Positions 1 to 9,144 of a DNA stretch of 64,000 nucleotides are shown one piece after another. The position numbers and the translations under genes are program-made. Numbering within the stretch: the first letter of the stretch is position 1; each line of letters opens with the position of its first letter. Below the pieces are notes generated by a model, which was given only the letters and a program-made list of their open reading frames with translations, did not search any database and had not been told where the DNA came from. Origin of the DNA: Psychrobacillus antarcticus (GTDB taxonomy: Bacteria > Bacillota > Bacilli > Bacillales_A > Planococcaceae); contig NZ_JAIZDB010000002.1 of the NCBI RefSeq assembly GCF_029533155.1, positions 124,001 through 188,000 of the forward strand. Direction: 5' to 3'.

Positions 1-679
1 TCTTAAACAAGACATTGATAAGGGCATATTTAAAGAAAAGGAAAAGCTTCCTTCTGAATTTGAATTAGCCAAGTCATTAGGAGTAAGTCGTGCAACCTTG
101 AGAGAAGCACTTCGCTTATTGGAAGAAGAAAATGTGATAATCAGAAGACATGGTGTAGGTACCTTTGTAAATTCGAAGCCTCTTTTCACATCAGGTATCG
201 AACAGCTTTCAAGCGTATCTTCTATGATTCGTAAAGCTGGAATGGAGCCAGGTACTATATACTTGAGTTCTATGCAGTCGATTCCATCTGAGGATGATAT
301 TTTAAGATTTCAATGCGGTGAGGAACAATTGGTTGTTACGATGGAACGTGTCCGTACTGCAAATGGCGAACCAGTTGTATATTGTGTTGATAAGGTTCCG
401 AAAAATTATTTACCTAATGATTTTCTCATTAGAGAAGAAGGCTCTATTTTTACTGCATTAGAAGAATCTGGGGAAATACATATTTCGTATGCGGTGACAT
501 TCATTGATCCTGTGGGTTACCACGAGATCGCCTCACCAACTTTGAATTGTGATCCAGAAACTTCGTTGCTTGTTTTAAAACAACTCCATTACGATGAAAA
601 CGATCGTGTGGTTTTGTACTCGAAAAATTATTTTCGAGCAGATAAATTTAGCTTTCACGTTGTTCGGAAAAGGGTGTAA
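1..679 (+). CDS. GntR/HutC-family transcriptional regulator (5' end outside window)
   Basis: DNA-binding regulator whose reading frame is already open at base 2, so the start lies upstream. The first visible residues form the winged-helix recognition region ([20 protein letters not shown]) followed by the wing (RRHGVGTFV). The remainder, about 150 residues, matches the layout of a UTRA ligand-sensing domain, as in the HutC/YmfC branch. In B. subtilis a GntR gene of this type (ymfC) also lies upstream of the ymfF cluster. Its end is 44 bp from the BMP lipoprotein gene, so it may control the nucleoside importer; that is inference. Ligand unknown. Confidence 0.88.
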   Translation, partial: LKQDIDKGIFKEKEKLPSEFELAKSLGVSRATLREALRLLEEENVIIRRHGVGTFVNSKPLFTSGIEQLSSVSSMIRKAGMEPGTIYLSSMQSIPSEDDILRFQCGEEQLVVTMERVRTANGEPVVYCVDKVPKNYLPNDFLIREEGSIFTALEESGEIHISYAVTFIDPVGYHEIASPTLNCDPETSLLVLKQLHYDENDRVVLYSKNYFRADKFSFHVVRKRV

Positions 680-723
680 AATTACTAATTTCTGCTAATA
701 AGAAAAAAATGGGGGTTTTCAAG

Positions 724-1803
724 TTGACAAAACGTAAATTTGGATTAGGTCTATCACTTGTTCTAGCTGCTGGAACAATTCTTGGAGCATGTGGTTCAGA
801 TGAAGAAACAACTACACCAAAAGAGTCAGAGGGTACAGGTTCAGAAGGTACTACTGAAGCAGTAGATTTTTCTTTAGCAATGGTTACTGACGTTGGCGGA
901 ATTGATGACAAATCATTTAACACATCAGCTTGGCAAGGTATCGAAGCTTTTGGTAAAGAAAATGGTCTTGAAAAAGGCGAAGGTTACGACTACCTTCAAT
1001 CGGCTTCTGATGCTGACTACGTAACAAACTTAAACAACTTAGTACGTCGTGACTTCGACGTAGTTTACGGAGTTGGTTTCTTGATGGAACAACCAATTAA
1101 AACAATTGCTGAGCAAAAACCTGATTCTAATTTTGCAATCATAGATTCAATCGTTGACGCTCCAAACGTTGCTTCTGTAATGTTTAAAGAGCAAGAGGGT
1201 GCATTTTTAGCGGGTGTTGCTGCTGCTCTTATGTCAGAATCTAAACAAATCGGCTTTGTTGGTGGAATGGAAATTCCGGTAATCGAACGATTCCATGTAG
1301 GATTCATAGAAGGTGTTAAAGCAGTAGATCCATCGATCAAAGTAGATGTACAGTACACTGGTAAATTTGATGATGCAGCTCTTGGTAAAACAACTGCTAA
1401 CCGTATGTATTCTTCGGGCGTAGATATTATTTTCCACGCTGCTGGTGGTACTGGTAATGGTGTATTCGCAGAAGCAAAAGAACGTAAAACAAAAGATGCT
1501 AATGCAAACGTATGGGTAATCGGAGTTGACTCTGACCAATACGAAGAAGGTGCTGTTGGCGATACGAACGTTACGCTTACTTCTATGTTGAAAAAAGTAG
1601 GAACTGCAGTTCAAAATATTGCAAATGATGCAATGGCTGGAAACTTCCCAGGTGGTAAAACTGTAACTTATGGTTTAGCTGAAGAAGGTGTTGGTCTTGC
1701 TGATTCTCGTGGAGCAATCCCACAAGATGTTCTTGACCAAATTGATGAGTACGCTAAACAAATCGCTTCAGGCGAAATTACTGTTCCTGAAACAATGGAA
1801 TAA
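724..1803 (+). CDS. BMP-family lipoprotein, nucleoside ABC transporter substrate-binding protein
   Basis: Extracellular lipid-anchored receptor of a purine-nucleoside-type ABC importer (BmpA/TmpC/NupN family). It has a lipoprotein signal peptide ending in the lipobox LGAC, then a Ser/Thr/Glu-rich linker and a BMP domain with hallmark stretches ([36 protein letters not shown]). An ATG at 709 is in frame, but the G-run at 711-715 sits at ribosome-binding distance from the TTG at 724, and the lipoprotein signal reads naturally from there, so TTG is chosen. The ATPase and two permeases follow after a strong hairpin, giving the usual receptor-excess arrangement. Nucleoside specificity is known for the family, not shown here. 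Confidence 0.9.
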   Translation: MTKRKFGLGLSLVLAAGTILGACGSDEETTTPKESEGTGSEGTTEAVDFSLAMVTDVGGIDDKSFNTSAWQGIEAFGKENGLEKGEGYDYLQSASDADYVTNLNNLVRRDFDVVYGVGFLMEQPIKTIAEQKPDSNFAIIDSIVDAPNVASVMFKEQEGAFLAGVAAALMSESKQIGFVGGMEIPVIERFHVGFIEGVKAVDPSIKVDVQYTGKFDDAALGKTTANRMYSSGVDIIFHAAGGTGNGVFAEAKERKTKDANANVWVIGVDSDQYEEGAVGDTNVTLTSMLKKVGTAVQNIANDAMAGNFPGGKTVTYGLAEEGVGLADSRGAIPQDVLDQIDEYAKQIASGEITVPETME

Positions 1804-1817
1804 GTTAGTTTTTTAAC

Positions 1818-1851
1818 ATCATAAAGACCGATTTTAATCGGTCTTTATGAT
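1818..1851 (+). terminator. Hairpin after BMP gene
   Basis: A perfect 15-bp stem (ATCATAAAGACCGAT and its complement) with a TTTA loop follows the stop codon by 14 nt. The T-tract is weak (TATTTTAATT). It probably acts as a partial terminator or 3' stabiliser that raises receptor expression over the downstream ATPase and permeases. Confidence 0.75.
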
Positions 1852-1881
1852 ATTTTAATTAATAGAAGAAAGATTTTAAAA

Positions 1882-1945
1882 ATTTAAAGTCTTTATTAAG
1901 TCTTATTATGAAACCTAACTTAAACTTACAAGATTTAAAGTCTTT
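1882..1945. repeat. Pair of 13-nt direct repeats upstream of the ABC ATPase gene
   Basis: ATTTAAAGTCTTT occurs at 1882-1894 and again at 1933-1945, 51 nt apart (about five helical turns), between the receptor hairpin and the ATPase start. The repeat is AT-rich. It could be an operator pair or a chance repeat; no protein can be named. Confidence 0.4.
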
Positions 1946-1989
1946 CCTGTATTAATTTAGTACTAGTATGATAGTGGGGAGTGAATTCA

Positions 1990-3540
1990 TTGGATTATGT
2001 AATAGAGATGCTTGGCATAAGGAAAGAGTTTGGATCGTTTGTTGCAAATGATAACATTACCCTTCAGTTAAAAAAGGGAGAAATCCATGCGCTTTTAGGA
2101 GAAAATGGTGCTGGTAAGTCCACACTTATGAACGTTTTATTCGGATTATATCAACCTGAGGCAGGAGAGATAAAAGTAAAAGGCAAGACGGTTAAAGTAA
2201 CAGATCCTAATGTGGCAAATGATTTAGGTATTGGGATGGTCCATCAGCATTTCATGCTTGTTGAAAACTTTACAGTTACAGAAAATATAATATTAGGTAA
2301 TGAGTTAACAAAAGCAGGAATCGTCAATATTAAAGATGCAGCAAAAAAAATTCAAAAGCTTTCAGAAATGTACGGATTAGATGTAGATCCTAATGAAAAG
2401 ATTGAAGACATTTCCGTTGGGATGCAGCAACGAGTGGAAATATTGAAAACGCTTTATCGCGGTGCTGATATATTAATATTTGATGAGCCGACTGCTTCGC
2501 TAACTCCTCAAGAAATTAGTGAGCTTATGCAAATTATGAAGCGCTTAATACAAGAGGGTAAATCAATTATCCTGATCACGCATAAGTTAAAAGAAATTAT
2601 GGATGTATCCGACCGAGTAACAGTTATTCGTAAAGGGGAAGGAATTGGGACTGTTGTTACCGCAGAAACGAATCCAAATGAATTAGCATCATTAATGGTT
2701 GGTAGACAAGTAGAATTTAAAACAGTAAAAAGTGAAGCGAATCCTACAGATGTTACACTTGTTATAAAAGATCTAGTCGTAGCTGACTACCGTGGAATCG
2801 ATAAAGTGAAAGGACTAAATTTAGCGGTTCGAAAAGGCGAAATTTTAGGGATTGCTGGAATAGATGGAAATGGACAAAGCGAGCTAATCGAAGCTATCAC
2901 TGGCCTTCGTAAAGTTAAAGCTGGTTCTGTTTCAATAAACGGTAAAGATATTACCAATAAAAAACCTCGTAAAATTACGGAGTCGGGTGTAGGACATATT
3001 CCACAAGATCGTCATAAGCATGGTTTAGTTTTAGACTTTTCTATTGGGCATAATATTGCCTTACAAACTTACTATCAAGACCCTATTTCGAAAAATGGAA
3101 TTATGAATTATTCGAAAGTCTCTGAGTTGGCTCAAAAAGTTATTAAGGATTATGATGTACGAACTCAAGGGGAGCATACACCTGCTCGTGCCCTGTCGGG
3201 AGGAAATCAGCAAAAAGCGATTATTGGACGAGAAGTTTTACGTGATCCTGAATTGTTGATTGCGGCATTACCAACACGTGGGCTAGATGTAGGAGCTATT
3301 GAATTTATTCACCAACGTCTTATTGAGCAACGGGATAAGGGGAAAGCTGTACTTCTGCTTTCTTTTGAATTAGATGAAGTGATGAACGTATCTGATCGCA
3401 TTGCAGTTATTTATGATGGACAAATTGTCGATACATTATTGCCTAAAGAAACCTCTGAACAAGAACTTGGGTTATTGATGGCAGGTCAAAAAAAGAATTC
3501 AAACATTGGTAAACAGGGGGAAACAACTCATGTCGAATAG
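1990..3540 (+). CDS. Nucleoside ABC transporter ATP-binding protein (two ABC domains)
   Basis: Energises the importer with the two permeases that follow. Domain 1 has an intact Walker A (GENGAGKST), a degenerate signature (SVGMQQRVE) and Walker B ending ILIFDEPT. Domain 2 has a degenerate Walker A (GIDGNGQSE, without the Lys), a good signature (LSGGNQQK) and a Walker B lacking the acidic pair (LLIAALPTRGLD), as is typical of the NupO/RbsA-like double ATPases of carbohydrate-uptake type 2. A GTG at 1981 is possible, but it directly abuts the GGGGA motif; TTG at 1990 has proper spacing and is preferred. The end overlaps the next gene by 11 bp, indicating translational coupling. Confidence 0.9.
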   Translation: MDYVIEMLGIRKEFGSFVANDNITLQLKKGEIHALLGENGAGKSTLMNVLFGLYQPEAGEIKVKGKTVKVTDPNVANDLGIGMVHQHFMLVENFTVTENIILGNELTKAGIVNIKDAAKKIQKLSEMYGLDVDPNEKIEDISVGMQQRVEILKTLYRGADILIFDEPTASLTPQEISELMQIMKRLIQEGKSIILITHKLKEIMDVSDRVTVIRKGEGIGTVVTAETNPNELASLMVGRQVEFKTVKSEANPTDVTLVIKDLVVADYRGIDKVKGLNLAVRKGEILGIAGIDGNGQSELIEAITGLRKVKAGSVSINGKDITNKKPRKITESGVGHIPQDRHKHGLVLDFSIGHNIALQTYYQDPISKNGIMNYSKVSELAQKVIKDYDVRTQGEHTPARALSGGNQQKAIIGREVLRDPELLIAALPTRGLDVGAIEFIHQRLIEQRDKGKAVLLLSFELDEVMNVSDRIAVIYDGQIVDTLLPKETSEQELGLLMAGQKKNSNIGKQGETTHVE

Positions 3541-4576
3541 AGTAGTCAATATACTTGTCCCTGTAATTTCTGTAATTTTAGGATTGCTCGTAGGTGCCAT
3601 TGTCATGCTAGTAAGTGGATATGATCCAGTACTAGGTTATACTGCACTTTGGAATGGTATTTTTGGAGATGCCTATGCGATTGGAGAGACTATTCGTCAA
3701 ATTACTCCATATTTACTTGCAGGTTTGTCCGTAGCATTTGCTTTCCGTACAGGACTATTTAATATTGGGGTAGAAGGGCAATTATTAGTTGGATGGTTTG
3801 CGGCTTCTTATGTAGGGATTGCATTTGATTTACCAATGTATATTCATTTACCATTTGCTATTATCGCAGCAGCATTAGCTGGAGCAGCATGGGCTTTCAT
3901 TCCAGGTCTTTTAAAGGCAAAATTGCAGGTCCATGAAGTAATCGTAACAATTATGATGAACTATATAGCTTTACATACAACAAACGCAATGATAAAAGTT
4001 GTATCGGATGGTGGGGATAATACTGGAACGATTAACCCATCAGCTTCCTTAAAGTCGGCATTTTTTGAAAGTATTACAGATTATTCCCGCTTGCATTACG
4101 GTATTTTTATTGCCCTTGCGATGGTATTACTAATGTGGTTTATACTAGAAAAAACAACAACTGGCTACGAGTTAAAGGCAGTTGGATTTAACAAACATGC
4201 ATCTGAGTATGCAGGGATGAATGTAAACAAAAATATCATTCTTTCGATGGTTATTGCTGGAGCATTTGCTGGATTAGCTGGAGCAATGGAAGCATTAGGT
4301 ACGTTCCAATATGCAAATGTTAAGGGTGGATTTACTGGAATTGGATTTGATGGAATAGCAGTAGCCTTATTAGGTGCCAATACACCACTAGGAGTAATTT
4401 TCGGTGCGGTGCTATTTGGATCATTAAAATACGGAGCTCTCAATATGCCAAACGAAGCTGGTATTCCAGTAGAAATCGTTTCTATTGTAATAGCTATTAT
4501 CATATTCTTCGTAGCGTGTGGATACGTTATTCGCTATTTCCTAGAAAAAGCGAACAAGAAAAAGGAGGCGAAGTAA
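3530..4576 (+). CDS. Nucleoside ABC transporter permease 1
   Basis: Integral membrane subunit of the BMP-dependent importer (NupP/BPD_transp_2 family). It has about nine hydrophobic segments and the family signature around GLFNIGVEGQLL, where the Gly-x-Glu-Gly loop is typical of RbsC-like permeases. The ATG at 3530 follows GGGGG at 3516-3520. A longer in-frame reading from 3506 starts before that site and is rejected. It overlaps the ATPase gene by 11 bp and is separated from permease 2 by a single base, so all three are co-translated. Confidence 0.9.
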   Translation: MSNRVVNILVPVISVILGLLVGAIVMLVSGYDPVLGYTALWNGIFGDAYAIGETIRQITPYLLAGLSVAFAFRTGLFNIGVEGQLLVGWFAASYVGIAFDLPMYIHLPFAIIAAALAGAAWAFIPGLLKAKLQVHEVIVTIMMNYIALHTTNAMIKVVSDGGDNTGTINPSASLKSAFFESITDYSRLHYGIFIALAMVLLMWFILEKTTTGYELKAVGFNKHASEYAGMNVNKNIILSMVIAGAFAGLAGAMEALGTFQYANVKGGFTGIGFDGIAVALLGANTPLGVIFGAVLFGSLKYGALNMPNEAGIPVEIVSIVIAIIIFFVACGYVIRYFLEKANKKKEAK

Positions 4577-4577
4577 T

Positions 4578-5537
4578 ATGAGCTTCTTAGATGTTTTATA
4601 TTTTATTATTCCATCAGCTATTTTCTATGCAGCTCCGTTAATCTTCGTAGCAATTGGAGGAGTCTTCTCCGAACGTTCTGGTGTTATTAACATCGGACTA
4701 GAAGGTTTAATGGTTATGGGAGCATTCATCGGTATTCTATTTAACTTAATGTTCGTGGATACATTTGGCGCAATGACTCCGTGGGTTTCGTTAATCGCAG
4801 CAATGCTTGTATCTGGATTATTCTCCGTTATGCATGCTGTAGCATCGATTTCTTTCCGCGCTGATCAAACAATATCCGGGGTTGCAATCAATATGTTAGG
4901 GGTTGCGATTGCACTTTTCTCTGTGAAAATGATCTATAATAAAGGACAAACTGATTATATTCAAGAGCGATTTATCCGTTTTGATATACCTTTGTTAAGT
5001 GACATTCCAGTAATTGGACCAATGTTTTTCAAAGATGTATATGGAACTTCTATTTTAGCGATTGGTGTCGCTGTGATGGCTTGGTTTGTTATTTATAAAA
5101 CACCATTTGGTTTACGCTTACGTGCTGTTGGAGAACATCCGATGGCAGCAGATACGATGGGGGTTAATGTAACGAAAATGCGTTATATTGCAGTTATCTT
5201 ATCCGGTGCACTCGCAGGATTAGGTGGAGCAGTATATTCTCAATCGATTTCTGGGGAATTCAGTCATACTACTATAAATGGTCAAGGGTTCATGGCTCTT
5301 GCAGCAATGATTTTTGGTAAATGGCATCCGCTTGGTGCACTAGGAGCAGCGTTGTTCTTTGGATTTGCTCAAGCATTAAGTATTGTAGGTGGACAGATTC
5401 CTTATGTGAAAGAAGTTCCAACTTACTTCTTACACATCTTGCCTTATGCTTTAACTATACTGGCAGTAGCCGGATTTATAGGAAAAGCAAACGCACCAAA
5501 AGCAAGTGGAATACCTTATATCAAAGGAAAACGATAA
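4578..5537 (+). CDS. Nucleoside ABC transporter permease 2
   Basis: Second membrane subunit, NupQ-like. The signature GVINIGLEGLMVMGAF is equivalent to that of permease 1, with about eight to nine hydrophobic helices over 319 residues. The RBS AAGGAGG lies just before the ATG, inside the end of permease 1. It closes the importer operon and is followed by a strong terminator. The two permeases share the EGL/EGQ loop but are divergent, as usual for the heterodimeric importers of this family. Confidence 0.9.
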   Translation: MSFLDVLYFIIPSAIFYAAPLIFVAIGGVFSERSGVINIGLEGLMVMGAFIGILFNLMFVDTFGAMTPWVSLIAAMLVSGLFSVMHAVASISFRADQTISGVAINMLGVAIALFSVKMIYNKGQTDYIQERFIRFDIPLLSDIPVIGPMFFKDVYGTSILAIGVAVMAWFVIYKTPFGLRLRAVGEHPMAADTMGVNVTKMRYIAVILSGALAGLGGAVYSQSISGEFSHTTINGQGFMALAAMIFGKWHPLGALGAALFFGFAQALSIVGGQIPYVKEVPTYFLHILPYALTILAVAGFIGKANAPKASGIPYIKGKR

Positions 5538-5574
5538 AAGAATCGCTATTTGAAACAAAGTGGCAATTTTATAT

Positions 5575-5610
5575 AACAAAGAGGGACCAATTAATTGGTC
5601 CCTCTTTGTT
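5575..5610 (+). terminator. Palindromic terminator after nucleoside importer operon
   Basis: AACAAAGAGGGACCAATT is followed directly by its exact reverse complement, a perfect 36-bp palindrome ending in CTCTTTGTTTG. It separates the importer operon from the EF-P modification genes. Confidence 0.85.
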
Positions 5611-5685
5611 TGTACTGATATAATTAGAATATGTATAGTGAATCGTTTTATGAGATACACTAGAAAGAAAAAAGGGGGATCACTA

Positions 5686-6963
5686 ATGTTTCAAGAATTC
5701 GAACTTGCAAGTGGCGTTAAGCTTTTTGTGAGACCTACAGAACAATTCAAAACGATTAACATTTCGTTCAAATGGAAACAGCCATTAACAGTAGAAAAAG
5801 CGTCCATTCGTGCAGTACTAGCGAATATATTACAATTCAGCAATGAGGTATACCCTACGAATGTTGCTTTTAGAAAGCGCTTAGATGATTTGTACGGAAC
5901 CGTTTTATACTTTGATACCACTAAAAAAGGAAGTCACCATATTTTTTCATTGAACGCAGAAACCGTAAACGACGCATACTTATCCAATGAAAAAATTGTC
6001 GATGATGTATTTTCTTTATTACATACGGTAATTTTTCAACCAAATTTGGCGAATGGTAAATTTGATGAGTCAATCGTAAAACGAGAAAAAGAACAAGTCA
6101 TTGAACGTATCCAATCCATGTATGACGACAAAACAAGATATGCACAGCAACGTTTGTTAGAAAATATTCGTCCTAATAAGGCAGCTTCTATTACATCTAA
6201 TGGTTCAGTGGGAGCAGTTAAAGCAATTACAAACGATCAACTAATCGATATGCATCAGGTACTACTCACAAAAGATGATTTATCAATCTACATAGTTGGG
6301 GATGTAAACGTGCAGGAAATAAAAGAAAAAATGCAGAGTCATTTTTCTTTTGCTGATCGTACAAAAACGATTGAAAAAGCAGTAGATGTACCAAACGAAG
6401 CAAATGACAATAAATTTCTTCATGAAATACAAGATATGAAACAAGGTAAACTTCATATTGCCTATCAAACACCCATCACTTTTTTCTCAGAAGAATTTCC
6501 GATTATGCAGCTGACAAATGGTGTTTTAGGCGGGTTTTCCCATTCTAAAATTTTTATGAATGTACGTGAAAAAGAAAGTATGGCTTATTACGCATCAAGT
6601 AGCTATTCTTCGCTCTACGGATTAATCTTTGTGTTAGCAGGAATAGATTCTAATTTGCAGGAAAAAGCAGTTGCATTAATTGATGAACAACTAAAAGCGT
6701 TGCAAGCTGGCGATATTTCGGACTTAGAGTTAAACCAAACGAAATCCATGCTGATCAATCAACTAAAAGAGGCTTTAGATTCAGCGCGTGCTCAAATAGA
6801 AATATATGATCAATATAAAGAATTGAATGCATCGTTTACCGTAGAAGACTGGATAGAAAAGTGGAAACATGTAACAAAAGAACAAGTACAACAAATGGCA
6901 TTAACTATTGAAAAGGAATTTGTTTATTTCCTTTCAGGTAAGGAAGGTGCAGTAAATGAATAA
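5686..6963 (+). CDS. ymfF: M16-family peptidase-like protein YmfF (EF-P modification-associated)
   Basis: Non-catalytic partner of an M16-type peptidase pair, about 425 residues from the ATG at 5686, which follows the RBS AGGGGGAT. An upstream in-frame extension to 5560 would run through the terminator and is rejected. The fold reads as M16 (NVREKESMAYYASSS is the typical second-half motif), but the zinc motif HxxEH is absent in the N-terminal half, as in known YmfF proteins. It overlaps ymfH by 8 bp. The pair and ymfI sit together in many Bacilli; annotation pipelines link them to 5-aminopentanol modification of elongation factor P, but the precise role of this protein is not settled. Confidence 0.85.
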   Translation: MFQEFELASGVKLFVRPTEQFKTINISFKWKQPLTVEKASIRAVLANILQFSNEVYPTNVAFRKRLDDLYGTVLYFDTTKKGSHHIFSLNAETVNDAYLSNEKIVDDVFSLLHTVIFQPNLANGKFDESIVKREKEQVIERIQSMYDDKTRYAQQRLLENIRPNKAASITSNGSVGAVKAITNDQLIDMHQVLLTKDDLSIYIVGDVNVQEIKEKMQSHFSFADRTKTIEKAVDVPNEANDNKFLHEIQDMKQGKLHIAYQTPITFFSEEFPIMQLTNGVLGGFSHSKIFMNVREKESMAYYASSSYSSLYGLIFVLAGIDSNLQEKAVALIDEQLKALQAGDISDLELNQTKSMLINQLKEALDSARAQIEIYDQYKELNASFTVEDWIEKWKHVTKEQVQQMALTIEKEFVYFLSGKEGAVNE

Positions 6964-8257
6964 AGAATATTTTCAACAATTAGATGAAACATTATACAAA
7001 GAAACATTACCAAATGGTTTAGATGTATATATACTACCGAAAAAAGGATTTTCGAAGACGTTTGTAACTTTCACAACAAAATATGGCTCAATCGACCGTG
7101 AATTTATTCCTTTAGGTAAAGAGGAACCTGTCATTGTTCCCGATGGAATTGCTCATTTTCTAGAACATAAAATGTTTGAAAAAGAAGAAGGGGATGTTTT
7201 TCAAAAGTTTAGTGAAAAAGGTGCATCTGCCAATGCATTTACTTCTTTTACAAGAACTGCATACTTATTTTCTTCGACTGGTCATGTATTAGATAATACA
7301 AAAACATTGTTGGATTTTGTTCAACAGCCTTATTTTACGGAACAAACGGTAGAAAAAGAAAAAGGGATAATAGGGCAGGAAATTACGATGTATGACGATC
7401 AACCAGATTGGCGTTTATACTTTGGAACAATCGAAAATATGTATAAAGAACACCCTGTTAAGATTGATATTGCAGGTACGATTGAAACAATTAGCAAAAT
7501 TACTGCCGATCACTTATATGAGTGCTACAATACGTTTTATCATCCATCGAATATGGTGTTATTCGTAGTAGGAGCAGTTAATCCTGACGAAATGATGGAC
7601 TTCATCAAAGCCGATCAAGCAGCGAAAACATTCGATGAACCTCAAGAAATTAAACGTTTCTACCCTGAGGAACAAAAGGGTGTGGCTATAAAAGAACGTA
7701 CGCTTCAGATGGATGTTCAAAAACCTAAACTATTATTTGGTATTAAAGCGAGTAACACGGATATTTCAGGCGATGAAATGTTAAATTACGAGCTGGCAAT
7801 GCAAGTTGCTATCGAAATGATATTCGGCAGAAGTTCTGCATTTTATCAAGAGATATACGAAAATGGGTGGATTGATGAATCCTATTCAGCAGATTTTTCT
7901 ATGGAACAGGGCTATGGTTTTACAATGATTGGTTCTGATACTGTCAACCCAACTGAACTAAGCGAGAAAATTAAAGAAACTATTAATAGCTTCTCCTCTA
8001 ATTGGAGTGTAGAAGATGAGGATTTACAACGTATTGTCCGTAAAAAGATTGGCTTTTTCTTACGTGCACTAAATTCCATTGAATATATTGCCAATCAATT
8101 TACTCGTTACTCTTTCAATGACATGAATTTATTTGATGTAGTTCCTGCTTTAGAAAAACTAACGATGGAACAAGTGAAAGAAGCATTTCAATCGTTAACA
8201 GACGATGATGCACATACAGTTTTTACAATCTTACCTTTTGAGAAAAATAATGACTAA
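6956..8257 (+). CDS. ymfH: M16-family zinc peptidase YmfH (EF-P modification-associated)
   Basis: Catalytic member of the M16 pair. The inverted zinc motif HFLEH is at residues 67-71, with the downstream acidic stretch EKEKGIIGQEITMYDD supplying the third ligand region. Length is 433 residues. The start overlaps ymfF by 8 bp and the end overlaps ymfI by 8 bp, so the three genes form a translationally coupled unit. The substrate is not known from sequence. Association with EF-P modification rests on gene context in Bacilli. Confidence 0.88.
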   Translation: MNKEYFQQLDETLYKETLPNGLDVYILPKKGFSKTFVTFTTKYGSIDREFIPLGKEEPVIVPDGIAHFLEHKMFEKEEGDVFQKFSEKGASANAFTSFTRTAYLFSSTGHVLDNTKTLLDFVQQPYFTEQTVEKEKGIIGQEITMYDDQPDWRLYFGTIENMYKEHPVKIDIAGTIETISKITADHLYECYNTFYHPSNMVLFVVGAVNPDEMMDFIKADQAAKTFDEPQEIKRFYPEEQKGVAIKERTLQMDVQKPKLLFGIKASNTDISGDEMLNYELAMQVAIEMIFGRSSAFYQEIYENGWIDESYSADFSMEQGYGFTMIGSDTVNPTELSEKIKETINSFSSNWSVEDEDLQRIVRKKIGFFLRALNSIEYIANQFTRYSFNDMNLFDVVPALEKLTMEQVKEAFQSLTDDDAHTVFTILPFEKNND

Positions 8258-8981
8258 AAGATTTGCGTTGGTGCTAGGTGCTTCCGGTGAAATCGGTCAA
8301 TCAATTTGTCGAAATCTCGCCGAAGCGGGTTGGTCCATGTACCTGCACTATGCAAGTAACAGAGCAAGCGTAGAAACGTTAATAACGGAACTAAATGCGT
8401 CCTATCCAGAACAAGAGTTTATCGTTATCCAAGCGGATATGAGTAATCCGGATTGTATAGAAAAAATTACTGATTCAGTATTTACACTTCAATCGGTTGT
8501 ATTTGCCCAGGGGCATAGCCTGTATAAAGCTTTAGAGGACACTAGCATAGAGGATATACGTTTACTGTTTCAGGTGCATGTGGAGCATCCTATGGCCTTA
8601 TTAGGAAACCTGAATAGAAAGCTTCGTAAACAAACTAGTAGCTCCGTCGTATTTGTGGGGAGTATATGGGGAGATACAGGTGCCTCTTATGAAGTGGCAT
8701 ACTCTGCTGCTAAGGGAGCACAGCACGCATTTGTAAAGGCTTATGCTAAAGAGGTTGCTCTGCAGCGAATAAGAGTAAATGTGGTTGCTCCAGGATTTAT
8801 CGATACAAAGATGAACGCATATATAGAAGAAGAAGCACGTCAGCTGATCATGGAAGAAATTCCTGCAGGCATTTTAGGCTCGACACAAAATATAGCAGAT
8901 GCAGTTGTTTTTTTAACTAGTGAGAAGGCAAGTTATATTACTGGTCAAATTATAAGAGTTAACGGCGGATGGTATATTTGA
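8250..8981 (+). CDS. ymfI: SDR reductase YmfI (EF-P 5-aminopentanone reductase)
   Basis: Short-chain dehydrogenase/reductase of 243 residues from the ATG at 8250 inside the end of ymfH. It carries the nucleotide-binding motif GASGEIGQ near the N-terminus and an intact active site (GSIWG then YSAAK). B. subtilis YmfI is known to be needed for the final 5-aminopentanol form of EF-P, reducing the 5-aminopentanone group on the modified lysine. No good Shine-Dalgarno is visible (TTGAGAAAAATA), in keeping with coupling to ymfH. The alternative start 45 bp upstream lies deep inside ymfH and is less likely. The gene ymfJ, next in B. subtilis, is missing here. Confidence 0.85.
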   Translation: MTKRFALVLGASGEIGQSICRNLAEAGWSMYLHYASNRASVETLITELNASYPEQEFIVIQADMSNPDCIEKITDSVFTLQSVVFAQGHSLYKALEDTSIEDIRLLFQVHVEHPMALLGNLNRKLRKQTSSSVVFVGSIWGDTGASYEVAYSAAKGAQHAFVKAYAKEVALQRIRVNVVAPGFIDTKMNAYIEEEARQLIMEEIPAGILGSTQNIADAVVFLTSEKASYITGQIIRVNGGWYI

Positions 8982-9025
8982 CATGTTAATCCTTAACTTT
9001 ATTTAATTAATAGCAAAGTATTACA

Positions 9026-9066
9026 GAAAAAGAAAAGGGAGAAATACTCACTCTTTTCTTTTTTCT
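9026..9066 (+). terminator. Probable terminator after ymfI
   Basis: An A/G-rich arm (AGAAAAGGGAG) is followed by CTCTTTTCTTTTTTC, able to pair with two unpaired Gs and ending in a T-rich tract. Moderate quality. Confidence 0.55.
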
Positions 9067-9144
9067 TTTATTCGACTACAAAATCAGATATGATAGAACT
9101 AATCATGAAATGAAACGTCATCTAAAAGAAGGGAAAGATATAAC

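Noticed and set aside
5560-5685. Longer N-terminus for ymfF
   Set aside because: The extension starts inside the importer operon terminator and lacks family similarity; the ATG at 5686 has a strong ribosome site.
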